The notes beneath the pieces are model-generated. The model was not told the origin of the DNA. It saw nothing but the letters and a program-made list of their open reading frames with translations, and did no database searches. This document shows positions 48,516 to 61,476 of a DNA stretch of 64,000 nucleotides, piece after piece. Every line of letters begins with the position of its first letter. The stretch's first letter is position 1. Origin of the DNA: Deroplatys truncata (lineage: Eukaryota > Arthropoda > Insecta > Mantodea > Mantidae). The position numbers were made by a program, and so were the translations under genes. The stretch lies in NCBI GenBank assembly GCA_030765065.1, contig CM060984.1, positions 101,351,488 to 101,415,487 of the forward strand. The letters are read 5' to 3'.

Positions 48516-48935
48516 TGAAAGAATACACTTATTTTAAATCTTACATTACCTCTCTAATGATATTTTTATCGAATTTTTAAAGTAAGAAGCATTAGCAAAT
48601 TGCATGTCTGGGAATTTACTTAGGAATTTGTTGTAAAGTCTTGGATGAAGATGGCTACTTTGATTAAAAACTACAACTGTGGTACTTTTACCTTCTGACA
48701 AGTAGATATTTTGGTTTTATATTTGTGCGAATTCGAGTTAAACAAATGTCCACTTTTACGTACGAAATTCAACAAAACGTTGTTATAATACATTGGATTT
48801 AGAACATAAACATTTTGAGGGATAATTCAGAGATTTAACGAGGAGTATTTTTATTGTTCCTTTTCTGTAATGGTTTTAACGGTTCGAGGGAGGTACTAAA
48901 AGCACAATCTCAACTATAAAAGCAGCATTGCCAAT
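48515..48935 (+). repeat. dispersed repeat R2, copy 2
   Basis: This is homologous to 4980-5410 in the same orientation. It directly follows an R900 fragment, while copy 1 has no R900 next to it. Class unknown. Confidence 0.7.
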
Positions 48936-49004
48936 GATTTATGGATTTGTATTTAACTAGTTGCATAACACCAATTTTATAGCTAAATTATGCAGGTGAA
49001 ACTT

Positions 49005-49330
49005 CTTCTTCAAGGAGTATCCTCCTCGTTGTAGGACTTAAACTCCCAAGACTTACAAGGCAATGCCTTTCGAAGAGCAAGCAAACTCAGGATCATAGCA
49101 TATCCAGGATGGATGATCAGCCCAATGTCTGGTATGGTGGTGAAGAAGGAGGAAATGAAATGTAGTGATGGAAGGTATGATAGGAAAATTCGCGAATCAA
49201 ATTATCCAACCTAGCGTTCGCCTAACGATCGAGAGAAACCGCAAAAAATCATTCGGTCAGGTTGGTCAGCACCGGGAGTGTGAACACGGGACCTACCAAA
49301 TGCGAGTCGCACACGCAGGAGAAACTAATT
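49005..49330 (-). mobile_element. tRNA-derived SINE, related to family 2
   Basis: On the minus strand a tRNA-like head (TGCGACTCGCATTTGGTAGG, then a B-box-like GTGTTCACACTCC) is followed by TTTGCGGTTTCTCTCGATCG and TTAGGCGAACGCTAGG. The same central pattern occurs in the SINE at 42405. It lies about 300 bp from the ATP-lobe exon of MLCK. Confidence 0.6.
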
Positions 49331-49636
49331 ATAAGAATTAAAATTTGAAGTCTTAGTGATGCAGGAGTTATAAATGCGCATATAATTGCAAATGCACTCA
49401 ACAAGAAAGAAAAACGCATCAGACGAGATGAACACTCAGTTCAGCGGATGAACGTGCTTTCTTAAGGTACTTAATTAAAATGACCAGGACTTTACTGTAA
49501 CCAAAGCTTCGGATTCGATCACCCAGACGATGACATTTCATCGTGATTAACTAAAAAGTCTGTAAGACCAAATTCCGACACCCGGCGACCTTCATATGAC
49601 TGATACTTACTTAAGAGTGATTGCTAAAGTACTTAC

Positions 49637-49840
49637 AGCTCGAGAACGACGCACATGATCTTTCCGTTGTCAAAAGCATCATACAGCTGTATCAGACGGG
49701 GATGCTGCAACATTCTCATGACTTCTACCTCCCTCTCAACGTTACGCCGGTCTTCGCGTTTTGGCGTCGCCACAAATTTGGCTGCCAGCTGCAACCCTGT
49801 GCTCTTCTCGCGGCATCTGTACACTGTACCAAACTTCCCC
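49637..49840 (-). CDS. Strn-Mlck: myosin light chain kinase, exon with ATP-binding lobe
   Basis: The exon is 204 nt, with acceptor TTTGTTACAG (AG at 49841-49842) and donor GTAAGT from 49636. It encodes the kinase N-lobe: the end of the glycine loop (GKFGTVYRC), the catalytic lysine in LAAKFV, the alphaC glutamate within REVEVMRML, then LIQLYDAF and the hinge region CVVLEL. It enters with one base completing the preceding (Gly/Arg-type) codon and leaves CT, completed to Leu by the next exon. The vertebrate smooth-muscle MLCK family has the same order of motifs. The exon with the first part of the glycine loop, and any Ig/Fn3 exons, lie upstream and were not found up to 64000. Strn-Mlck is the Drosophila name for the likely orthologue. 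Confidence 0.92.
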
Positions 49841-52800
49841 CTGTAACAAATGCACAAATATCACAACGTATTATTTTATCATGCTTTCCGTTCTAGGATT
49901 AAATATTTATACTAAAATTCACTTCGAGGCGATCCCCTGCGTTCCAAATTAAGCGTGGGGAAAAGGGTGTAAAATACGTTTGCTATTAATGCAATTACTC
50001 TTGAGTAAGGTTTAAGTTAAAAAGTGAAATGTTATGAATAATCCGAAAGCTATTAAAATACACTAATAACCGCATTTAGATTTGTATTGAAGATAGCTTC
50101 AGGAGAAATCTTCTATACTTTAACACATTCCCTCAAGTCTTCCGAAAATAACGTAAATTTCTCTCAGGAATATTAGAGAACGCTTCTGAACCAGCATATT
50201 GTAACTGATCCATTTACACAGCCCTTTAAGGAGACACTCTGATATTAAGCGTATTTCTCTGTTTAACTAAATTTAATGACATTTTGTGAACGTGATATTC
50301 CCGAGTTTGGTGGAGAATTTAAAATTCCTGGTTGCATGATTTTCCAGAATAGAAATACTTAAATGTTAAAGTTAGGCACACAAAAGCGTTATATTTCTTC
50401 AAATTAAAACGTAACACAAATAGGAATGTTCACAGATTATAAATGGATGTATGGATTTTAGAAAATGTTCTATGGAACTATTATTTTTAAACTTTAATAA
50501 GGCTGTGGAAATAGCATTTTCTAAGTTTTTAAACACATAAACATTGATTCAAAATCAATGAATAACGGTATAAAACTTATGCCTAGTTTCGGTTATTGTG
50601 TTTCATTGTGTACATGCTAAAAATGTATTCTGATCCATTAACATGTTGGAAAAGTGCATTTTGTAGTTTGCGGGAAAATACGTTAGCATTTAATATCTAA
50701 AGATATACTGCACTCATAATTTAAAGAATGTCAAACAAAATATTTTGTTATTACATAAAGTAGGAATTTCATTTTCAATGAAAAACACCTAAACATTCAT
50801 ATTTTAAGACCAAAATGTCATCTTAAGCCCATCCAAAAACATTTTTTCGGAAAACACTCATAAATATACAGGAATGGCCACAAGTTGTCTAATAGTAGCA
50901 TATAAGTTTGAAAGGAACATTCCACTCCTTCGAATCCGGGATTTTGTTGGGTGGTAAGGATGTTAGCTTGCTGAAGTGGTAATATTTAGTGTCATTTTCG
51001 GGAGATGAAGTTTTGTGAAGTCGTTTTATGCTCGGTACGCTGAGTCACTCAATAAGCATTAGCTTTTCGGTCTTTCTAATGTCGCTGGCTTCTCCTGTTC
51101 TTTCGTTTCTTCCACGTGCCAAGCACAAGGATGATTGCTCTAATTCCAATGCTCGAGAACCGTTCTAAATGCCGCTTCGAGTCAAAATCATTTGATATTT
51201 TTGAGAAGTGCCCACTTCACACAAACTAGGTAAATATTAGTTTCGAAAGAGTGAAGTCTTCCTTGTCTGCTACGCTATAAAAAAGAGTTCCTTATGTCTC
51301 GATTGCATTGGCTGGGTTTCTTCGCTAGTCTCCGTCACGAACGGCGGTTGCGTCTTTTTTTTCCAGTTCAAAGGTTGGGTTTATTTCCCGTTCCGAAGCC
51401 AAAGTGTTATAGGAGCTGCTGTTTCTGGGTCGTCGTATATCTATCCCGTCTTCTTATTGGATTATAAGAATACACGATCAGTGGACATCTTATTGTTTTA
51501 CTTGGAGTGATTACCAATCCATCACAAAACTCCCACATTGGGGGGACCAGAGACTATTTATTCGGGTTTCCTATCCATTAGAGGGACTGCATAGTAGCAA
51601 AAACTCTGCCACGTCAGCCAACCAGCGGTTTGTTTTGTTTCAGCTTGCTCCTTGCTTGCTGTTTAATACTGAAGGTTTATAATTTCAAGCTATTAATCGA
51701 ATCCATTGTGCGGACCCACTCGGGATTCTGATTCTGAAGGAAAATTGCGATGTAAGACATGTATTATGTAATGAATTAACGTTTAAAGACAAAATAATGT
51801 GTCGCCGCTTCACACTAAACCCCCAAGTGCTTGCGACCATTTCCTTCACCCTCCTTGCAACTGTCTGCGACGCAAATGTCATCTACCGCCTTCGTTTGTG
51901 ACAGAGATTATAGTCTGCGTGTAAAATTGCTCTACATCATGTTGATTCGTTGCACTTAAATGTCAACATCCAAAACAGATCTCTCTGCATCGTTATTCGC
52001 TCATATGCTGAGTGATTAAAACGCTCTAGTAGAATGAATGAAGTATAATCGATGATTACTTATGCAAAGAAAAATATGTCATAATTAGTTTTATAAGATT
52101 TTTACAGTTCATATAACTCTATAATTTTTTTAAACTAAAAAAATGACTTGGAGTTAGCTTTACTGTAATAAGCAACAAGCTTTGGAATGTTTTCAAACAA
52201 TGAAAAGGTATAGTTCCATGTCTTTAATAATCTTCGATTATCAGTGGATTTAACGAATTTTGGAAACAGGTGACTCAGTTATTGCTAAGTATTTGTATTT
52301 AACCAGAATGATTATGAATAAGCAAATGAGATCAAAGTTCTAAAGCTACTTGGCACTAAGGATTGGAGGTAGAGATAGATAAAATCCTTATGAGGCAAAC
52401 TGACGCACCCAGGATTCAAACTAGGTCCCGTGAAAATGGTGACTGATTTTTGGAGCTGTTAACTCGTTTGAGTTAAACACTGGTTTGTTATTTACTTATG
52501 GTCGCCGTCGCAATTCAGCCACTATGAAGCTTAAGGAATGATACTAAGAAACACATTTCTACCTACTAGATGGGCATCAAACCCGGAAACACTGAGTTTA
52601 GAAGTGGCTGATAGACTGCAAAGGTAGATAAATCTGAAAAACTTCAAACGTAAGTATTAAGCACTGCTGAGCTCAAAATACCTATTTTATTATCGGATGC
52701 ACCGTTTACTAAAAAGATCGTAAATAATTTAAATGTTGGTTTTTTCAAATTGATTTGCTCTCTAGAAAAGCGCCTAGCGCCTATACTCTAATTGCACAGA

Positions 52801-54655
52801 AATCGTTGTTGTGGTGTTTAATTTAAATGTCGCATTACTCTGATATATTTATAGCGCAGACTACGCACCCCAAGGCAGATAAGTAAAGCTTCGCCGTTAT
52901 CTATAGGCAACTTCTCTGGCTCCCAAAGTCCTGCGGGTTTGCATAGATCCAAGGTAGAAGTTGCGTGCTCCATTTAGGATCGAAGGAAGAAAGTGAAGAT
53001 AGTAGAGAGATAAAGAACTCGTAGTTTCCAGGAAATGGCACGATGTTCCAAGAGAATGACGCAATGTTAAAAGCGTTGGGAATCGCTGCATTAAGAACGC
53101 TAACTGCCTGAGCTTACCGGCAGAATGCCAAACGGTGCAGAAAATATATTAGATGATCTCGTGTTTAACAATCGCTGTACCCATTAACCATTTCACAGCA
53201 ATTACACAGGCTCTTCTTACAAACGCTTTCCTGTAAAGCACATTAAACAGCGCTCAGAAATATTGATGATTTGGTAATACGTTTATAAAGCCAAGACAAT
53301 GGACAAAATATACTACTTAAAGCCTGGGAAATGTTATATATAAAATAATTTACATTTCAAAAATAATTTATAATAAACTAAACATTATCTGATATATATA
53401 ATTATTTTAACCCAATTTTCTTATTTTAACCCTTTTTATTATAACAAATTACAGATATAAGAATAGAAAGGATTTTAAGGTACTTACAAAGTGAATTAAT
53501 TCAAAATTTTGTAAAAAGGATCTCTTTATGCTTGTAAAATCTTCATTTACTATTCTTTCTAAAAAATATATACTTTTTCATATTTATTACGTACTGTAAT
53601 TGAGTTACGCCCCTTTTAAATATCCATCTGGACTATTTTAAAAACCTAATGTTAAATTTGCAGTTTTTTCTCAGATGTGATTTTCTTCTCTACATTTTAG
53701 TGTCTTTCAAAGTTAATAACTTCGTTAGTTTTTGGAATAATTTCATGACTCTGTTTTTAAATTAATGCTGAAATATTGTAGAACAGGTAGTAAAATTATA
53801 CAGTTATTTCTGTTACAAGATTTACAAATTTCAATTAACTTATTTATATATAAAATACATTGTTGAGTTCCAGGTTTGTTTTCTTTTGTCATTTTTTCTA
53901 ATATAGTTACATTAAATATTTCATTATCAGACTTAGTAACGCTGGAGATAATCTCAAAGAAAAACAACGTCACTTTATAATCATGTATACGGCAGTTAGA
54001 GCTAAATTAATCGAACCATGTAAAACAATTAATTAATACTTAATAATCGTTCAGGCTGTATACTTTGCAAAGAATGGAATCTACGTATATTTTCTACACC
54101 AAAATATTCCTAAAGTATTAAATATGCCTAACAAAATGCTTATAAAAACTCATACATAGCGTATATTTCAACAAGCATTTTAAAAAAAATTTAACGCTTA
54201 AGATTATAATGTTGATAAATTATTAAGGTATCGCCTGCGCCAAACAGATGTTATGATATCAAGTGTAACATAACTCACTTTAAATTTTACCAAGGGATGC
54301 TAAGGAAACAAACAGCGGAGCAAATTAAGACATAATTACACTCCAGTTTTACATCCAATTTCCTATCACAGTTTTTCAAATGATTTCACTGCTACAGCTT
54401 CTTAATACGTGATGTAAGCTAAAAGACAGGCTAACAATAATTTCGAAGTTCAAAGCCGAAACATTTTCAACACAACAAATACATGCCAGGTCACAAAGTG
54501 CAATAAATTACAACGAATGCGATATTCATTTAAGCTACAAAATGGGATAAGAAGATTACTATTATTTACCAATAATTCCAACAATTATTTTAGTTTAATC
54601 AACGTCTTTGAAAACCGATCAAATTAGTCGGTACAAACCTTAGTTTTAGCCTAAT
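49841..54655 (-). other. upstream MLCK intron or flank, no exon recognised
   Basis: The exon with the rest of the glycine loop should lie upstream of 49840, but no in-phase exon with a kinase motif could be identified here. Somewhat GC-richer patches at 51060-51560 and 52860-53120 contain no recognisable coding motif. They could be 5'UTR, promoter or old repeat. Confidence 0.45.
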
Positions 54656-55325
54656 AGTTACTTTCCCTAGCACATACTTATAATAGGTATATAAAGTATT
54701 GCATTCCACCCAAAAATTCATTATTGAAATTTCGCCGGAAATATTTTTTTGAGCTCTCTTAAATCCACAAAAGCATTTTTAGAAAACGTGTGCATATATG
54801 TTTGTTTTTGTGTCTATCTTTGAACAGCATAACTCAAATACCAAACCTGATATTTAAGTTCAGTATCTTCTAACGATACGACATGTAGATGTTTAAGAAG
54901 ATCCTCTTTTAGATGGGGAGGGGTTTCCTAGAAAGACAACCTTTTATATGGAAAACGTTTCACTACTTTTTATTTTCTCAAGAATGTCTGAAACGATTTT
55001 GATTAAAATGCCATATGTTACAGACATCTGCATTGCTAATAGAACGTGTATCATTAATTTTCAGCGAATAGCTGTGATGTTCTTTCCATTCGGAATGAAT
55101 TTTGTATAGTTTTTATTATGGGTAAACCATAAGAAATAGACAAAAACTTCCTATGTAGATCTCCTTAAAACACACAATTTATTTCACATGACCGTTTGGT
55201 GACATCAGTTACTTCCGAGATATTCGTTGTTATTGGTTTAAGGTTTTCGATAATTTGCCAATTTTGAAGTGTTGTCACTATTCAATTCTTCCTCACGATT
55301 TCATAGAAAGAGTATGAATTTCAAG
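54656..55325 (+). mobile_element. R900 repeat, copy joined to a SINE
   Basis: GTATTGCATTCCACCCAAAA, GAAATTTCGCCGGAAATATT, TTGAACAGCATAACTCAAAT and TGATTAAAATGCCATATGTT mark R900 in plus orientation. It ends where a SINE begins, at about 55325. Confidence 0.78.
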
Positions 55326-55530
55326 CCGTGCTGGCCCTGGTAGACGTGGTCACTGGAGCGTTTGGCTTCGGTGCTCCGCCAAGCTGAGGGCCGTGGGTTT
55401 GAGTCCGCCATGGGTATGGCTGTTTGTGTGTTTGTTGTATGCGTAACAGAAATTGCGATAATAAACGGTAAGCAGTAAAACAGAGAAACCGCGGTGATAA
55501 TAAACCGGGAAAAACAGGGAACATTAAAAA
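55325..55530 (+). mobile_element. tRNA-derived SINE, family 3
   Basis: The head reads GCCCTGGTAGACGTGGTCAC, then CCGTGGGTTTGAGTCCGCCA, with A-box-like TGGTCACTGGAG and B-box-like GGTTTGAGTCC. The extra arm (GGCTTCGGTGCTCCGCCAAG) suggests a class II tRNA ancestor. It separates two R900 fragments of opposite orientation. Confidence 0.6.
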
Positions 55531-55534
55531 ATCT

Positions 55535-55870
55535 TATATGATACACTCATATGGCTTTCTCTAACGCCTATTGTGTACTAGTTGGTATACAAATTATTCT
55601 TACTAAAGCTTATTTTTCTACTACACTTTAATCCAAATAAATCTTTGCAGAAAAACTGTATTACACATTTCGTTATACATACAAATGGAATATCGATAGT
55701 CAAATGTTTAAGAACTGACGCTATATGCTGCCTTAAAATTCCATACTGTTTCCGTGCAATCGCGAGAAACAACTGAATGTTGACAGCACTTAAGAGAATG
55801 ACCAAGGAATGAACAATTCGAGCCTTTAATAACGGATATCTCAGAAATGATTTATGCCACAAAAAACTTA
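55535..55870 (-). mobile_element. R900 repeat, minus-strand 3' fragment
   Basis: GATACACTCATATGGCTTTC and the following block are the reverse complement of the R900 3' end. The copy stops at CCACAAAAAACTTACTTAAA, where a LINE fragment begins. Confidence 0.75.
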
Positions 55871-56900
55871 CTTAAATCAATTAATTCGACAAATCGGCAA
55901 GCTCTATACAAATACCGTCATCCTCAAACGATTAAGCAAATTTCTAACCGACAACGCAGTTATATCATCACAACAACTTGGTTTTCGCAGACACCACTCG
56001 ACAATCCATCAGCTTCTGCGATTAACTGAGGCGTTGCTCGCGGTTTTGAGCTTAAATAGCATACTGTTGTAGCATTTCTGGACTTTCAGCAAGCTTTTGA
56101 TGGAGTGTGGCACGCCGGTCTGCTCTACAAACTTCGGAACATTGGGTTGCCGGATTATCTTTAATCATGTGATTGGTGGCTTTCTCTCACGTCGTACTTT
56201 TCAAGTACGGATTGGTCCTGCTCTATCCTCTGTGCGACCAGTCATGTCTGGAGTGCCTCAAGGTTCCATTTTAGCGCCTGTGCTGTCTTCAACTATGACT
56301 TAGCTGCTTTACCATAAGTCAACATTGCCATGTATGCTGATGATATCATCATTTTACCACCCACTACGATCTAGATATCGCTGCTCACAGTTTACAGACA
56401 TCTCTTAATATTTTAGTATCATGAATTTACAATTAGATGATTTATTTGAACCACAAGAAATGTGAAATCATGATTTTTATATCGCATCGTCCCATTGTTC
56501 CCCTTCCTTTTACTTTACCAACTATCCCCATATCCTGGAAACGTACTGATGACACTGTTAAATATCTTGGCCTACATTTTGATCGTCAACTGGCCTGGAA
56601 CTCTCACATTAATTCAAAATTAAATCTCGCTTACTCCAGATTACGCAAAGTGTATCCTATTCTTAACCGCAAGTCTTCTTTACAAATACCGTGTGATTAT
56701 TGTGTACAAGTCCTTGCTGCGTCCTTTATTTACACATGCTTGTTCAATCTGGGGAGGTGCAGGCGCAAAGAAAATTAATCGTCTGCAGTTCTTTAAAAAA
56801 AACGTTTTAAGGCTTATATTGAACGCACCTGTAAGTCAGAAACACCCAGATACATCATGAACTTGGACTCAACAACATGCCTGCACACATTCGCTCTCAG
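55870..56900 (+). pseudogene. Jockey-type LINE polymerase remnant
   Basis: Frameshifted pieces in order are LSKFLTDNAVISSQQLGFRR, HHSTIHQLLRLTEALL, the catalytic region FLDFQQAFDGVWHAGLLYKL, RTFQVRIGPALSSVRPVMSG then VPQGSILAPVLS, MYADDIIILPP, VKYLGLHFDRQLAWNSHINS and YPILNRKSSLQ. This is the reverse transcriptase of a Jockey-clade LINE, motifs 1 to 9 in order, with several frame changes. Confidence 0.9.
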
Positions 56901-58044
56901 GCTCATACATTTTAGCAGCATCTTCACTCAGTACCTGGTGTAGTATATTTCTCCTTGGGAGGAAGATCTGATGCGGTTCCCCGGATCAAGAGTCGTCTCC
57001 CGCCGGACTTGCTGCTTTCTTCCGAAAGTGATTCCAAATTAGAAGACTGTCAGTGAACCATATGTGCAATATTATTATCTGACTGTTTGGTGCCAGAGGG
57101 ACCTCACGTGGCTGAGTTCAGATCAGGTTATATTGCTTATTACGTATTTTATTCTGATTCTGAATAGCATTTCTAAAGCTGAATGAATCTATGCAATAAA
57201 CAAAAAAGTAATTTGTTAGATGTACCACTATTCGTTTACGAACTATACTGATCATAGCAGACATGCAGACAGACCTAGGCGCAGAGCTTTTTCTAATGAT
57301 GCTTTTTCGGTCACTAGTGGACCTCAAAACAGGTATACCCAGGAAATGTCAATACAGAATTCTATCTCATGCAACACCTTCCTCCACACCATGTGATGGT
57401 GGGAGAAAAGAAAAACTAAACTGAACGATTCCAATTGTACATGCCCGTTAGGTGTTAACATTTTCCTGTCCTTGTGTAGCTCGCTGACATTGGGCTGTCC
57501 ATTATTTTAGCCTCAAGGTGAGAATGCGGGCGGGCATCATTGTTTCGTTGCCAATAGCACCTCACCTTGCAGCAGGGCCTCCTCATTAAGCGACAATTCT
57601 GCCTGTGACTTCATTAAATTTACTTTCCTCTACTTCTGCATAATGTTCCAGTCGTTGGAGTCTGTTACATTTAACGTAATCTTAATATTTCAAGCTCATG
57701 TTTTTCTATTTTGATTTTCTTTCACCATCCCAAGCACGTGTACTGTTTTAATTCTCATTTATCTCTTTTGTTGCTTCCTTCTATTTCCTCCAATTATTTC
57801 AACTCTCCTGCTTGGAGCTACCCAAACAGCTGAAGTCATTGGCCTGATGTCTCTTATTTGAAACGTCTCTCTAAATAAGCACTGGTCTACAGCCTTTTTG
57901 TTTCTGTGGCTAAGGGTTTAAGTATTGGACATCAAAATGTCTGCAAATTGTGAAAATGTTCCCAAAATATACACTGTCACTTGCCTTTCTCTCTCTATTA
58001 CAACCTCATATCCTTAGTTTCTATTAATTGCTCAGGTAAACATT
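56901..58044. other. no feature recognised
   Basis: The first ~150 bases may be LINE 3' sequence. The rest carries no motif or repeat I can name. Confidence 0.4.
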
Positions 58045-58886
58045 TTAAAAAAAATGTGTTACATTCAGTTGACTTTCTCTATCCACTATCGTTTATTCTT
58101 ATATTGCTTCTGCACACTATTCTTACGAAAGTTTATTCTTCTATTTACTTTATGTTAATAGAGATAAACCTTTGTAGAAATAGTTTCATTACACATTTCG
58201 TTGTAAGTACAAGGGGGATACAGGAAACCGAATCTTTAGTCAGCTGCTTAAAGGCGGGTCGCTATATGCTAGCCTTGAAATTCGATATCCTTTCAATGAT
58301 ATGCGATAAACAGCTAAATAGTGACAGCCTTTCACAAAATTAAGTACTGAAAAATTCAAACCGATAATAACGGATATCTCGGAAGTGGATGATGCTGAAA
58401 AAAAGTTATTTTAAATAAACTGTGTGTTTTAAATATATCTATATTTTTTGTGATGTACGGTTTTGTCTATCTCTTACCGTTTATCAGTTATCCAAAATTG
58501 TATTAAATTATTTCAGAATGAAGAGGGCTTCAGAGGCTATTCCTAGAAAATCCAAGATATGCCATTTTTGCGAGAATCAAAAATTTCGAAAAATACTTCC
58601 ATGTAAAGAGTAATTGGGGTGGGGAATTTTCAAGAAAATCTTCGTTTCGCATCTTTGGAAGATACTAGACTTAAATACCAAATTTAGAATTTATACGACT
58701 TTTCATTTTTTTAGTTATGTTGTTCACAGAGACACACGCGCGCGGTCTTGTTTTTAAAAATGCTTTTTTTTTTTTGAGTTCAGGGTACTTATAAATACAT
58801 ATTTCCGGTGAAATCTCGGCATCGAATTTTTGGGTGGAATATAATACTTCCCCTAGTTACTATTCGTAGTAAAGATAGTAAAAAAG
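58045..58886 (-). mobile_element. R900 repeat, near full-length, minus strand
   Basis: It opens with the reversed 3' end (GTTACATTCAGTTGACTTTC, TCTATCC) and closes with the reversed 5' end (GAATTTTTGGGTGGAATATA, ATACTTCCCC, GTAGTAAAGATAGTAA). The GT slot is reduced to ACACACGCGCGCG. Confidence 0.85.
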
Positions 58887-59159
58887 AACAACAACAACAA
58901 CAAAATCCAGGATATTATCAAATGAGTGAGACTGAATAAAACTTAGCAGAGAAACGTTCCGAACTGCCTAGTGAAATACCAGTAAAAGCAGAACAAATTG
59001 CAACTTTTCTATATGCACACCTAAGTTCCTTTGAGACGGAGAACGTTTTTCCTGCTATAAAGATATCTCAAGAAGCTATAGGAGGCAGCTAAGTATGGAA
59101 AACTTAAGACATTTGATAGTCGTAAACTCCAACAGAACTTTCTTGCATTAAACAAGGTG

Positions 59160-59956
59160 TATTACTTTCTCTACCACGAAGATACATAGAAGGTAGAGAA
59201 GGTATAGCATTACATAAAAAAATCAATACCGAGATTTCACCGGAAATGTATGTTTTGAGGTCCCTTGAATACAAAAAAGAATTTTTAGAAAGAAGATCCA
59301 TGTGCGTGCGTGTGTATGTGTCTATAAACAGCATAACTCGCAGACTAAAAGTCGGATAAATACCAAAATTGGCATTTAGGTTCCGTACCTTCCAAAGATG
59401 CGACACGAAGATTTTCAAGAAAATCCCCCACCTCAAACTACCCCTTACATCGAACATTTTTCGAAATATTTTATTTTCTAAAATGGCTCTAACGATTTTG
59501 ATTAAAATACCACATACACATTTACACGACAAATAAAATGTATATCTTGAATTTCCTGGGAATAGCTTTTAAAGTCCTCTTCATTTGAAAGAAATTTTGT
59601 ATAATCTCGCGTAACTGGTAAACGTTAAGCAATAGACAAAAACGTACTGCACAAGAAATGCAACACTGTTTAAAACACACAATTTATTTCAAATAATCTT
59701 TTTTGGCATAAGCCATTTCTGAGATATCGGTTATTAATGGTTCGCATTGTTTATTTCTTGGTCATTCTTTAAAGTCCTTTTAACATTCAGTTGTTTCTCT
59801 GATTGCATGGAGACAGTAGGAATTTTAAGGTTAGCATATAGCGTTCAGTTCTTAAACATTTACTATCGATGTTCTCTTTGTATCTATAACGAAATGTGTA
59901 ATGTAGCTATTTATGCAATGGTTTATTTGGATTAAAACGCAGTAGATATAAAAAAA
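59160..59956 (+). mobile_element. R900 repeat, 3'-truncated copy
   Basis: It starts ATTACTTTCTCTACCACGAA and runs through GATTTCACCGGAAATGTATG and CATAACTCGCAGACTAAAAG to GTAATGTAGCTATTTATGCA. At 59956 it meets the minus-strand copy head to head. Confidence 0.82.
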
Positions 59957-60805
59957 TCTGATGTGTTACACTCACATGACTTTCTATACTCTTGTACAAA
60001 CTATTTTTACAAACCCTTATTCTCAATATGCTTCATATTAATCGAGATGTTAATCTTATTGCTAATTTTCTTGTAGATGCAAGGGAAATTGATAGACATA
60101 AAGCGATAGTCAAATATTTTAAGAGCTTGTTGCTATGTGGAGTATTCCATTCTCTTTGCATTAGCAGGACAAAAAAAACGAATAACTAATTCACATTTGA
60201 GAAAAAGTATAAGTATTGGAAAATTTAAGGGAATAACAAGCAATATCTCGAAAATGGTTCACTCAACAAAAAAATGTATATGACATAAATTGTGTATTTT
60301 AACGCGATTTACATTTTTGTGAGTAAAATTTTGTCTATCTCTTATGGTTCACCAGTTATGCAAAAGTCGTTCACAATAAAGAATACTTTTGGAGACATTC
60401 CCAGAAAATTCGAGATATACATTTCATTTGTCATGAAAATATCTTAAACATATGATATATCAATCAAAATCGTTAGAGCCGTTTTAGAGAAATAAAAATT
60501 TTCGAAAAATGTTCCATGTAAAGGGTACTCTGGGGTGAGGGGATTTTCTTGAAAACCTTCGTGTCGCATCTCTGGAAGATACTGAACCTAAATACTACGT
60601 TTGGTGTTTATCCGACTGTTCGTTTCTGTGTTATGCTGTTCACAGACAGACACACACACACACACGGACGTGTTTCCAAAAATGCTTTTTTTGGATTCAG
60701 GGGGCCTCAAAACATATATTTCCGGTGAAATCTTGGTACCGAAATTTTGGGTGGAATACAATGCGTCCCCTACTTACTATACGTAGTAAAGAAAGTAATA
60801 ACCTT
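59957..60805 (-). mobile_element. R900 repeat, full-length, minus strand
   Basis: From TCTGATGTGTTACACTCACA (reversed 3' end) to CTTACTATACGTAGTAAAGA (reversed 5' end). An (AC)n at 60652-60667 fills the microsatellite slot. About 850 bp. Confidence 0.87.
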
Positions 60806-60889
60806 TAGTAAAGATAGTTTGTATACTCACCAAAGTCATGTGAATGCATCACATCAGAATTTTTTTAGAATATAATCTTCTTCTTTTTC

Positions 60890-61165
60890 GTTTATATCTC
60901 GCCTTTAGCATCTAAGGTCATATTGAACACTTTGGCTTTGGTACAATTACAATATTGTTTACTCGTTTTACTATGGCGTTTATCTTTGGGTTTTCTATTT
61001 AAACATTAATTTCATACATACATTTAAACTCTCACTCATACTCTAGGGAGAGTAGGGAGCAATCCTGGTTAAAGAAAAATTCCCATCTTCCAGCCGGTAA
61101 TCGAACCCGGGCCTCTGAATTTGAAAGCTAGCATATTAACCACCAGAACACAGAGGCAGTCACTC
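60890..61165 (-). mobile_element. tRNA-derived SINE, family 4
   Basis: On the minus strand GCCTCTGTGTTCTGGTGGTT, AATATGCTAG and the B box GGGTTCGATTACCGG form a tRNA-like head. The body runs to about 60890. The head lies within a tandem duplication (61111-61476). Confidence 0.65.
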
Positions 61166-61476
61166 ATAATTTTGATGTTGAAAGAAAGGCTTATTTTCTA
61201 TCATTGATCATCCACGAGAATATTTGAGTGGATTTTCTTCAAATTCTTGTACAATTCAGCATGAATATACTATTTTCGCAGATGGCTCCAGAATGGCCTC
61301 TGAATTTGAAAGCTAGCATATTAACCACCAGAACAGAGGCAGTCACTCATAATTTTGATGTTGAAAGAAAGGCTTATTTTCTATCATTGATCATCCACGA
61401 GAATATTTGAGTGGATTTTCTTCAAATCCTTGTACAATTCAGCATGAATATACTATTTTCGCAGATGGCTCCAGAA
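61111..61476 (+). repeat. 183-bp tandem duplication
   Basis: 61111-61293 and 61296-61476 are almost identical. Both start GCCTCTGAATTTGAAAGCTA and end GCAGATGGCTCCAGAA. Copy 2 lacks two bases (CAGAGG instead of CACAGAGG). It covers part of the SINE head and the start of a LINE RNase H region. Confidence 0.95.

Noticed and set aside
61080-61160. Functional tRNA gene near 61.1 kb
   Set aside because: The A and B boxes are present but the sequence does not fold into a full cloverleaf by eye, and it continues as a SINE body.
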